From: Begonia masoniana
Taxonomy: Eukaryota; Streptophyta; Magnoliopsida; Cucurbitales; Begoniaceae
Assembly (NCBI GenBank): GCA_022432975.1
Contig: CM039508.1
Coordinates: forward strand, 51,363,646 to 51,427,645
Direction of reading: 5' to 3'
Length of the DNA: 64,000 nt
Positions 23,490-34,300 of the stretch are shown in pieces. Numbering within the stretch: the first letter of the stretch is position 1; each line of letters opens with the position of its first letter. Below the pieces are notes generated by a model. It saw nothing but the letters and a program-made list of their open reading frames with translations, did not search any database and had not been told where the DNA came from. A program made the position numbers and the translations under genes.

Positions 23490-25080
23490 TACTTGTTATT
23501 CTTGGTCATGATATTTTATGTTGACTTAAAGTGTAGCGGTTAGTTAACGTAAGGTCATGTAAGATTTTTTGGTCAACCAGTCAAATTGGTAAATTTAGAA
23601 AGTTACCGCGTGATTAAATATTGAAGAAAATGATGTTGGGTAATTTAAAATTTACCCCGAGTGTAGATTTGGATGACATTCAGTTTTTAGTCGATTCATA
23701 ATTTAAAAATTTTATTTAATTTATAAAATATATTATGAAAATTTTATTTAATTTATAAAATATATTATGTATATTAAATTAAATTAATTTATTAAAATAA
23801 TTAAAGTTTCTCTTAAACGAGGAAGGGAAGGAAACCATCCTCCTTTTTGTCTTGGTCGCGTGCACAAGGAGAGAAAGAGAGAGGAGATGAGCAAGATTTT
23901 CCAATCCATCAAACTTCGAGGCCAGATTTGTGTTAGTATAGCTTCGAGCACTAACATTTGTGAAGAGATTTTGTGGGTAAATGAATCCTAGACCTCTGTT
24001 TTAGCGGTCAAAGTTTAGGTTTTATTGTTGGATGAGATTCGAGCTTAGAAACTCGAATCCTTTGGGGGTTTCCTGACGAGGCCTAGTTGCCAGCACATCA
24101 TTACGTATATGTATATATTGTTTTACATGTTTACCATTGACGCATGATATTTCGATCGTGTGGCGATATATGTATATATGTATACTGGTGGATGAATGCT
24201 CTTGATGCTTTGGAAGGTTTCGATGTCAAAACATCACGAGACTATCTCAGTACATCTTCTGATAGTTGAACATGTTTTTTGGTTGCAAGTTACAAAAATG
24301 GGTAGTAGGACAGTAATGACGTGGTCCTTGATTTTCAAATCCCTAAACATAATCAACGTATGTTTGATTTATTACAATTTTACAGATGGTGTCCCTACTC
24401 GTGATGTCGCTGGATCTTTGAATCGTTTTCACCTTTTATTTTTTGTTTCGACTCATGAAGTGTTATCTGGTCTTCAGATCGTCGTCTTTCCGTGTTAGTA
24501 TGCTGGAGGGGTTCCTGCGTGACCTTCTTTAAAAAGTACGATTATAACCTAGTTTAATATAGTTGTCTATGTACACAACAATGCTTTGATTGTTGCCTCA
24601 TCAATGACTTGTAGAGCATGTTTTCTTAAGAACATGAAAATGTGGTTTCTTTGAAATGATATTGAAAACCATTTGTGATCTAAACATGTTTTGAAAGGAA
24701 AGATAAAATTAGTTTTATATGCATTTCATTTAGAATAAGACATACTAAATGCAAAGACAAGAGCAGTTAATAGCTGGATTTTAATGGCAGTTTCCATTTT
24801 ACTTATTTCCTTGTGTTATTTGAGTGTTTTCCTAAACTCTTGGTGAGGACACGTTAAATTATATATTTTTGTATTCTAGCTGTTAATTATTGGGTGTTTG
24901 TTGTTTTATCTCTTGTACAATATTTTCTTTGAATTTAATTAAGAAGTGCAGTATCTTATTTTTATGTGATGTTATGTAGATTTTGGCTCAATCTTTATGG
25001 GTCAAGACTTAATATTATTTCAAGTCTTCCACTGTAACCTATACTTAGGATTATTTCCTATCTTGTTTGAAGGCTTAAAT
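23490..25080 (+). repeat. Family F LTR-like repeat
   Basis: Matches the other family F copies by eye: ATGGGTAGTAGGACAG...GTGGTCCTTGATTTTCAAATCCCTAAAC at 24298-24350 parallels 19050-19105. The end block TCAAGTCTTCCACTGTAAC (25020-25038) parallels 36460-36490. A purine-rich leader-like stretch is at 23820-23890. No open reading frame of note. Confidence 0.55.
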
Positions 25081-25307
25081 ATATATAAACACACACACCT
25101 TAGGATTATTTCCTGTTAATAATTTTCCTTTCACATAATATAATTTCTTTCTAACTTGCTTAGAGATATTATCCTACTAAAATTTAATTATTTATATTTA
25201 GATAATGAATAATCGATGTCAACATAAGAGAACTACAGGTCAAGGATTCCTTTCAAAGAAATACGTTTGGGGGTTATGGGTGATTAAAAAAAAAAGAAAT
25301 AATAATA

Positions 25308-25836
25308 TGTCACAGCCTGTCATGTGAAGACAATGAAGGTCCGGTGGGACCCAGTCCATACCAGTGGAGGTGCATAATCCCACATTGTTTGGGAGAGTGA
25401 AAAATATATGGTTTATAAGTAGAGTTCTCCTCCCTACTTATTACAACGCGTTTTATGGCTGACCCCAAGAACAAATTTGTGCATGCTCTGGCCCAAAGCA
25501 GACAATATTATACTTGGAGCATCATGGGACGTTACAAATGGTATCAGAGTAACTGTCCAACCAGAAGTGTGGCCGACAAGGACGTCGAGCTCCGAAGGTG
25601 GGGAGATTGTGACAGTCTGTCATGTGAAGGCAATGAGGGTCTGGTGGGGCCCAGTTCATACCAGTGGGGGTGCATAATTCCACATTACTTTAGAGAGTGA
25701 CAAATATATGGTTTATAAGTAGAGTTCCCCTCCCAACCTAGTACAACGTATTTTGGGGCTGACCCCAAGAACAAATCTGTGCAGGCTCTAGCACAAAGCA
25801 TGCAATATTGTACTAGGAGAACCGGAGGACGTTACA
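25308..25836 (+). mobile_element. Complete TRIM retrotransposon, 529 bp
   Basis: Two 229-bp LTRs (25308-25536 and 25608-25836), both starting TGTSACAG and ending GGACGTTACA, surround 71 bp. The internal DNA opens with a tRNA-Met primer-binding site TGGTATCAGAG (25539-25549) and closes with a purine tract AAGGTGGGGAGA just before the right LTR. A 5-bp duplication TAATA flanks it (25303-25307 and 25837-25841). No coding capacity, so it moves only with enzymes from other retrotransposons. Confidence 0.92.
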
Positions 25837-26328
25837 TAATAATAACAATTGCGATTCCATAATTTACTTTCAATCTCGAGTAAGTCCTTTGGATGCTTGA
25901 TGGGTAGAATTTAATTAGAGAGACTATGAGAGGAACTCTATTGCAATAATATTGACTATACTCTTCTATATTATTATGTTATTATTTATCTTTAGGTGAC
26001 AGTACTAAGGAACCAGAGGTCTTAATTAGGGGTGAGCAAAAACCGGATTGGACCGAAGAACCGGACTGGAACCAAAAATTTGGTCCAGTTCTGGTCGGTT
26101 TTGCAAATTAAATAATCCAGTTCCGGTTTTTTTTAAGTAGAACCGGAAAATACGGTTCGGTTTTCGGGATTAATGATGCAAAACCGGATTTTTTACCCAT
26201 AACCGGATTTTCTACCCTAACTCCCTAAGCCCTAAGCTGAAGCTCTGCTCTGCCTCTCAGCCTCACTTCGTTTCTTTCAGTTCGCTCCTCAGCTCTTCAG
26301 AAATCAGATCGCTCGACTGTCTTCTCTG

Positions 26329-26864
26329 CGCTCCTTCAGTTAGCACTCCGACTTCGCTCCTTCAGTTAGCACTCCGACTTCGCTCCTTCAGTTAGCACTC
26401 CGACTTCGCTCCTTCAGTTAGCACTCCGACTTCGCTCCTTCAGTTAGCACTCCGACTTCGCTCCTTCAGTTAGCACTCCGACTTCGCTCCTTCAGTTAGC
26501 ACTCCGACTTCGCTCCTTCAGTTAGCACTCCGACTTCGCTCCTTCAGTTAGCACTCCGACTTCGCTCCTTCAGTTAGCACTCCGACTTCGCTCCTTCAGT
26601 TAGCACTCCGACTTCGCTCCTTCAGTTAGCACTCCGACTTCGCTCCTTCAGTTAGCACTCCGACTTCGCTCCTTCAGTTAGCACTCCGACTTCGCTCCTT
26701 CAGTTAGCACTCCGACTTCGCTCCTTCAGTTAGCACTCCGACTTCGCTCCTTCAGTTAGCACTCCGACTTCGCTCCTTCAGTTAGCACTCCGACTTCGCT
26801 CCTTCAGTTAGCACTCCGACTTCGCTCCTACTCCGACTTCGCTCCTTCAGTTAGCACTCCGACT
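26329..26864. repeat. 26-bp minisatellite in the hAT leader exon
   Basis: About 20 near-perfect copies of a 26-bp unit containing CGACTTCGCTCCTTCAGTTA, with one shortened copy near 26818-26836. It ends a few bases before a consensus splice donor, GACGAAG|GTAAGC, at 26870/26871, so most of it would lie in an untranslated leader exon. Confidence 0.92.
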
Positions 26865-27591
26865 CGACGAAGGTAAGCAGCATGCCATACTCGTTTTATA
26901 ATAATCCAATCCTACTTAATTAATGAGAAACTTATCTGCATTGTTCTAATTATAATTCTGTTTTGGTTAATCAGCAAGTTTAATTTGTGTTTTACTTCTT
27001 TGTCTTACCTTTTTGTCTTGAGTCTTTTAATGTCCAGAATATCCACATCTGCATGAGATAACTTCCTACTAAATTAACCAGCACGTTCATTTTGAAGATT
27101 AGCTTTAGCGTTCTGTTTTATTGCATAGTTGTTTTTGTGCGTTAATGTTGTGGTTCTATTTGAATAAAATTTGCAGAAGCATGATTGCATCTGGTGTTAT
27201 ATTTGAATAAAACTTTATTTCTGTTTCAACTATCCAGTAACATTCCATGTTGGCATGACTTATTTTCTCCACGTAACTGAGGGTAAATGTTATGCATAAT
27301 CTTCAAGTAATTGGTTTAGCTAACTAGGTTGTTTAGCTGGTGTTTACTTGTCTGTTTCTGTTTTCTAGTGTCTATTATTTCTGTTTTTTTTTTTTTTGCC
27401 TTACTGTCGTGTTGTTTATTTTGCTGTCAATATGTTTCTGTTTATTGTCTGCCCAGAAGCATCCCACTTTTATCATGGGCTTATATTCTACATCCTTTGA
27501 GCATAATTCTCTTGTGAAGCTTAACCACAATATTCTGTTTGGTTGAATTTGGCTTATTGATTACGAATTGTTGTGATTTGTATTTTATAGG

Positions 27592-29690
27592 ATGGAAACG
27601 GAAAGCACTAATGATAATCAAAATGTAGGGAGTTCTAGTGTTAATGTTCGAAAGGAAAGGAAAAACAAATCAGATGTTTGGAATTATTTTGTTATTGATG
27701 AAACTAATTCTAAAGCAAAATGTAATCATTGTGGAAAAACATATGCATGTGATACACTGAGAAATTGGACATCAAGTTTGAAAAAACACATCCGTATTTG
27801 TGCAAAATTGTTGGCAAATATAGATGTGAAGCAAAAGACTTTGAGTTTTCAGAATACGAATAATAAGGGACAACAAATTACATGTTTTAGTATTGCTACT
27901 TGTCGAGAACTACTTGCGAAGATGATAATTAACGAAGAATTGTCTTTTAAGTTTGTTGAAAGACAGAGCTTTAGAGCATATTCTCAATATCTGCAACCGA
28001 AGTTTTTGCTTCCGTCTAGATTTACAGTTGCTCGCGATATTTTGAGTCTTTATGAAAAGGAAAAGAAGAAATTGAAAGAGTACTTTAGAAGAACATCACA
28101 ACGAGTATGTTTGACTACAAATACATGGACTTCTATTCAGAATATAAATTATATGGTTTTAACTGGTCATTACATTGATAGTGATTGGACCATTCATAAG
28201 AAGATTTTAAATTTTTGTTTGATTTTGGATCATAAAGGTGATACAATTGGTAGAGAATTGGAAAGATGTTTGTTTGAATGGGGAATCGAAAATGTTTTGA
28301 CTGTCACAGTTGACAATGCTTCTTCAAATGATGTTGCAATTTCATATTTGATCAAAAGTGTTCGAAATTGGAATTGTTTAGTTTTGAATGGACAATACAT
28401 GCATATGCGATGTTTTGCACACATATTGAACTTAATTGTATGTGATGGATTGAAAGATCATCAAGAGGCTATTGATAGAGTGCGTAGAGCTGTTAAATAT
28501 GTCTGATCATCACCTGCAAGGTTACAAAATTTTAAGAATTGTGCTGATAATGTTAAAATCGCATGCAAAAGTAGTGTTTCTCTTGATGTGTCTACAAGAT
28601 GGAATTCTACATATTTGATGTTAGCAAGTGCTGAAAAATTTGAAAAAGCTTTTGACAAGTTAATGGAAACCGATAGTAATTTCATTGGTGGGTTGAGTGG
28701 GGATACATCTCCCACTACAACAGATTGAGCGAATATTAGAAAACTTATTAAATTTTTAAAAGTTTTTTATGATACGACTGTGACTGTTTCAGCCTCTTTA
28801 CATGTGACATCAAATAAATATTTTAGCGAACTTTGCGGTTTGAAATTGGTTATCATGGAGTATGCTGAATGTGACGATCCATCATTGAGGAAAATGGCTA
28901 TCGGAATGCAAGGAAAATTTGACAAGTATTGGGGAAATTATGATAATATTAATTTCTTGATGTATGTTGCAGTTGTTTTAGATCCAAGATGTAAGATACA
29001 GTTTTTCGAACATTGTCTTACAATGTTGGTTGACAATGATAAAGCTACAGATTTGGTGAGTAAAGTACGAACCGTGATTAACAGATTATATCTTCAATAC
29101 AAAATGGATTTGGGGTTTGAAATATCACAGGATTATGGTAGAACTAGTGTTACGACATCTTCATCCACAGAACAAATAACTGGTTCTGCTTCCGATAAGC
29201 TATTTCAGAAATTTTGTAATCGTAATAGTCAGCGAGGTGCTGCAAGCAATAGGACGGAAGTTGATCAATACTTATCTGAGGAATTGGAAACGTTTTCAGA
29301 AAATCAAGATATTTTGACATGGTGGAAATTGAATTCATTGAAATATCCAATATTAAGTAAAATTGCAAAAGATGTATTGGTTATTCCTATTTCTACAGTT
29401 CCTTCGGAGTCAGCTTTCAGTTGTGGTGGACGTGTACTTGATTCTTTTCGTAGTTCTTTATCACCAAAGACTGTCGAGGCGCTTATTTGCTCTCAAAGCT
29501 GGATTCGTGAGGAAAGCCATAATTTAGAAAACTTTAATGATGTGATGGATGAGTTTGAAAAAGGTATGTTTTAAATTTTACTCTTATTCTTTAGTAATTA
29601 CTAATTATATACTTATTTTGAGACTTATATTATTTTGCAGATTTTATATCACGAGGTGAAGATGGCGAACTAATTAAAATTAGCGAATAG
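27592..29690 (+). pseudogene. hAT transposase (BED zinc finger), two in-frame stops
   Basis: Coding starts at the ATG at 27592, right after an intron acceptor (TTTTATAG|G). The main exon runs to 29563. A 77-bp intron (29564-29640) then leads to a last exon 29641-29690 ending in TAG. An N-terminal BED finger (CNHC ... HIRIC, residues about 45-70) is followed by the RNase H-like core with TVDNASSND and STRWNSTYLML, and a C-terminal hAT dimerisation region with LTWWKLN, YPILSKIAKDVL, PSESAFSCGGR and LSPKTVEALICSQSWI. TGA codons interrupt the frame at 28504-28506 and 28726-28728. Each lies where relatives usually have Arg and Trp, and each is one transition away. The frame is otherwise intact, pointing to recent inactivation. 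RICESLEEPER/DAYSLEEPER-type host genes are related, but the enclosing transposon ends show this is an element gene. Confidence 0.9.
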
Positions 29691-29977
29691 AGAGAACATC
29701 GTCGTATGTTTGATTGTTTTTACTTCATTTTCTATTTAATTATATTTTTATTAGTATAATATTTTTTTGCATCTTGTAGTGACTACGTGTATATGTGGTA
29801 TTTTTTTTTATTTTTACAGGGTTGTAGAACAAACTTATCAGCGGAGTCATTGAACTTTAACGTTGTTGAAGTTGATTGTGCTAAAGTTATGGGTCATACT
29901 CATATTCTAGCAATAGTAAAGACTGGTTTTGGTTGACTGATTATGGTTTTAAAGTTGGTGATAATGGAGGATCATTA

Positions 29978-30543
29978 GTAACTTTTAACGTATGTACTTC
30001 TTGTTTCTTTTGGGACTATTAGGATATTCATGCTAAGTTCTTGAGAGATTTTGGGTGTGAGACGGCTTGATAATTCTTTGGCTGGAGTGTGATAGGTTTT
30101 TTGTTATTTATCTTTGCAATTCATGTTTAGTAAGTCATTTGCGTATTGTCTTCTTATTACCGCAGACAGACAGCAAGATTATGTCATCGACAGTTGTCAT
30201 TATCCTTTACAACTATGACTGTTTCTTCTGTCATTTTTCGTTGTTTTTCCATTGTTGGTTGTTTGGCATCTTTCTGCCTATTTACATAAGTTTTTTGAAC
30301 ATTAATGCTTAAGGGGTTTTTACAAAATTTTAATAATTGTCCAAGTTATTCTCTGATAACTGCGATAATTCACTTTAGTATGCAATGATCTAAGTGACTA
30401 GAACAACTTTTTATGGAGTTATCATTTATATTTATTTGCCTGGTTAGCGTTGTACTTTGTAAATAATGTCAGATTCTCAAGAACTTAGCATGAATATCCT
30501 GATAGTCCCAAAAGAAACAAGAAGTACATAAGTTAAAAGTTAC
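29978..30543. repeat. Nested inverted-repeat element within the hAT 3' region
   Basis: Arms of about 70 bp, 29978-30046 and 30475-30543, are inverted copies (GTAACTTTTAAC at the left end, GTTAAAAGTTAC at the right). About 430 bp lies between. I could not identify a target duplication. Confidence 0.75.
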
Positions 30544-31269
30544 AAAATAGAGAGAATTTTTTTAATTTAAAAAAAAAAAGTGGGAAAACCGGAACCGGAT
30601 TAGAACCGGAACCGAAATCCGGTTCTGGTTCTGGTCCAGTCCTTAAAAAAATCAAAACAGTCCCGGTCTTAAAAATTAAAAACCGAATTTTATTATTTTG
30701 GTTCTAATTTTCTTCAAAACCGGACCGGACCGGTTTTTGCTCACCCCTAGTCTTAATCACCATGTTGTCAATCGCGTCAAAAGGTATTGTGACTATACTC
30801 TTCTATATCATTATATTAGTATTTATCTTTAGGTGACAGTATTGAATAACGAGAGGTCTTTATCACCATGTTGTCAATCGCGTTAAAAGGTATTGTGACT
30901 TTAAGAAAAAATCAATAATAAGAAAATCAACATCCTCCTATTTGTTACAAGAACGAATCCTTGGAATCTAGTTGTCTAAAGAAGATATGAAAAATTCAGG
31001 AATCTATAATATAAATTATTAAATCTAGTATGAGATGATTGAATTTAGAAAGTTGTAGAGAAATTTCAGCACATACACATTATGGAAAATTTTTATTTGC
31101 AATGATAATTCTATGTTATATTGTTTTGATGTTTTAGCGTAAAGTTTTCATAGGATTACAAAGTTTAGAAGCATTCCTGAAAATATATAAAATCTAAAAA
31201 TGTTGCATTGAAATGTTATAAACTTTTATCAATTTTGTGCATAACTCGAGGACGAATAATGATTCAAGT

Positions 31270-33150
31270 TTGGGAGTATTGATAATTTTTGAAAAATTTA
31301 TTTTGAGTTAATATTTGTGTGTGAAAAATTACTTGAATCAAGTAAGTTATAAATTATTTAGGTCAAAGTTATGTAAAGTGCTAAAACACTATTTACTTTG
31401 AAGAAATAATTGATTTCATTTATATTTTTAATAAATATCATATTAATATCACTAAAAGGGTTTCTGCTGTAATTTTTGTGTAGCAAGTGCCAATTGGGAC
31501 ACACATATTATGAAAATTAAAGAGATGGAGCCAAAATAAAAACAATTACAAAATTCAAATGAATAACATGAAATAGAAATTCCATAGAAGAGGGAAACAA
31601 AAGAGTAAATCTCACAAAAGGAGGGAAGAAAAATCGACAGAGAAAGTAAATAAAGAAAGGTTGCTGATTTTTTGACTTAAAGAATCCATTTTCCATAGAG
31701 TTCTTCATTTTTATTTTCTTGATGATTTTCATTTTGAATATTTCAAATTAATTGTTTTGATGAATCTATGATTATAGGCTAAGATTTTATTTTGATTAGG
31801 GAAAGAAAGTATTTCTTCTAAAAGTTTGATTACTTGCTATGATTGCTTACATTTGTTCGAATAAATTATCATGATAATTATAGTTAAATTTGATTTATGT
31901 CGACCGGCAAAATTGATTACACATATTCTTATTGTATTGAGAAATATGTAAGAATTTTTAGATACGTGAGAATTATATGCAAATTAAATTTTATGAAATT
32001 GTTAGCATTCACTTTGTATGGTTTCTAGAATAGGGTGTTATTGAGTTTTTATTATTTTCTCTTTATCTATAAATTGAAGAGAAAAGTAAAAACAAACTAT
32101 CAAACAATTTGAAGGAACCTGGGTTATGACAAAATTCTTGTTATTCGAACGAATATTTTAGCAATATGTAGGTTTAATTGTCGAATTTACGTAACAAATA
32201 AATCAATCCTTACCAATATTCTCAACACTAATTCCAACCTATTTTGGTTTAATATATTATTTTTACATTTCGTATAAAAATCAAATCTTTTATTTTACCT
32301 CTGCGATTATTTTTATGCAATATAATTTGATTAAAATTATCCACTTGAGTTCTAGTCATACTTTCTGTATGCATCACTCTAGGATGCAACCATGGTCCAT
32401 ATCGACATCTCTATATCACTTAAGATCAATATTTTGAACTCTCACTTGTCATGACAAATATATACCTACTTGTACCTAGTAAATTTGTAAATGTATAGCC
32501 TTGATAATCAGGATCGTCGACTATGGTCCATTGATGTGATAAATACGGAGCGTAAATGCCTAACATGATAAAATAAATAAATAAATAAAATGAATATTAA
32601 AGATTGACATGCTGGAAAATACAATTTTAAAAAACATGAATGAAACAACTAAATATAATAATAATAAAAATGCAACAACCTCTTGCCATATCGAGCACCT
32701 CTATGATTGGTAATCTAGCAAGCTCACTGCCGGGATCGTTGGTAGAACTCAGCATAGGCATAGGTTTTGTTCCTAACATTATAATTTTTATAACTATAAA
32801 ATTTTAAAATATTAAAATATCAATGATGAAACTCATAATGAGAGTAGAATCCATCTCGACTTTTATTCCAGAAAAAATCCCAAATATTTATACATTTTAA
32901 TGTTTCCCTATTACCTTAGATAAAGTGATGTTGTGTCGCAACACTACAATGCAAACAGCTTCGAGGCCAGGACGCAAAATGTAGCGCATTTCTTTACATT
33001 ATTAGTTTGGCGTCGTGATGCGAGTTCATTGATACTGTGGCGCCAACCGTGTTTAAGCATTGGCAAACTGGAAACATACTCCCTCTTATTTGACTCTGCA
33101 TGCTTTGCAATTGAGGTACCTAAACATTAAACAATATTATAATATAATTT
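31270..33150 (+). mobile_element. Degenerate Tat/Athila-type gypsy 3' end and LTR
   Basis: GAGGACGAATAATGATTCAAGTTTGGGAGTATTGATAA at 31249-31284 is the polypurine-tract/LTR-start arrangement of Tat/Athila-type gypsy elements, also seen at 51050-51090. The LTR-like AT-rich sequence follows; the right end is not fixed. No coding remains. Confidence 0.5.
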
Positions 33151-34300
33151 TCAGAATTTTCAGAATTTAATTTATTAATGAATTTCATTAAATATCTGAA
33201 AAATCTGAATCTAGATATGTTTCAATATATAGAGGAGGTTTAGGTTCACTCAGAGAATCTAATTCATCGAGTTCTCTAGACAAAGGAACATACGGAATCC
33301 AAGCTCCGAAAATCCTTGTCCAACCTCTCTTTTTTCTTCTCCCTCAAACCCTATTTCTTTCTTATTTCCTTCTCAAATCATCTTTCCTCTCAGTCTTCAT
33401 GCAACAAGTGAAGAATAGGTTTGCTGGTGCTGCCCTTTTTAAGGAGAAAAACAACTTCTCGTCGGTACGTCTGGGCGTGGCATTTTACACGTCATGCATG
33501 CCCCATATATATTTAAAATTTATTGTTTAAATTATTAGATAATGATAGTTGAATTTTCTCTTAGGTTAGGTTCGTGCATCGAAAAATTTACATAATCAAA
33601 TAGTTGGGATCATCTACAGAGACGAATGGTCCCATGCTTGTCTAACAGAGTTTATCCTACTACATATTTTACCAATTATGTTGAGTAAAATATAAATAAT
33701 TAAATTATCCTCAACTCACAAATTTAAATTTTTGAGATTGTTGACATAGTATTAGAGTCGATAGTCTTAAGTTCGAATATCGACAAAGTTAAAATTTAAT
33801 TTCATTAAAAAATTTCACACGTAAGAACTAATAAAAAATTAATTAACACGTAAAGAAGAATGTTAAAAAAATATAAATAATTAAATTACCTATTTTAATT
33901 ACCTATTTTAGACAGTTGGTTTGTCTTCGCCAAATTATTTTGTCTTTGGTAATCTTGATTACTAATTTCTTCTTTATATGAAACACGGCTTCGTGTTGAA
34001 ATAATAGAAGAGTGAGTTGCATCTTTCACAATTTCAATCATGAGACTTGACGTCTCAAAGTTAACAGGATGACGATGTGATCAATCTTTTGATTAGACAA
34101 ATCATAGAGTTCTAAAAAAATCTCCAATTTTAAACGTAACCCAAATAATCTGAAAAGTTTTGAATTGACGGATGAAATTTGTTATCTCATATAAAATAAT
34201 TTAAAGTGATTAATTTGAGAGCTTGATTAGTTGTTATTAAGCAATGATTAACTAAAATTATGTGAAATCTGCTAATTTTAGATTAATAAAATTTTCAAGT
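33151..34300. other. Intergenic AT-rich DNA, nothing recognised
   Basis: No coding segment, RNA gene or clear element ends seen. Confidence 0.4.

Larger units (their letters stand above)
26027..30749 (+). mobile_element. Full-length hAT transposon, 4.7 kb
   Basis: Termini TAGGGGTGAGCAAAAACCGG and its inverted match at 30730-30749, flanked by the 8-bp duplication GTCTTAAT (26019-26026 and 30750-30757). Subterminal regions are packed with ACCGGA/TCCGGT motifs, probably transposase binding sites. Inside, in order: a leader exon dominated by a 26-bp minisatellite, a 5' intron, a BED-finger hAT transposase with two in-frame stops, and a nested inverted repeat in the 3' part. Its ends resemble those of the two small hAT elements in this window (96-853 and 8094-8555), so it or a relative could be their source of transposase. 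Confidence 0.93.
25954..30897. repeat. About 108-bp tandem repeat interrupted by the hAT element
   Basis: The block GACTATACTCTTCTATAT...TTTATCTTTAGGTGACAGTA...GAGGTCTT..ATCACCATGTTGTCAATCGCGT occurs twice in direct orientation: once split by the hAT insertion (25954-26026 plus 30750-30789) and once whole (30790-30897). Confidence 0.75.

Noticed and set aside
26329..26864. CRISPR-like array
   Set aside because: The 26-bp units are contiguous tandem copies with no unique spacers, in a plant transposon.
27592..29690. Domesticated host hAT gene (DAYSLEEPER-like)
   Set aside because: It lies between intact terminal inverted repeats with an 8-bp duplication and carries two stop codons.
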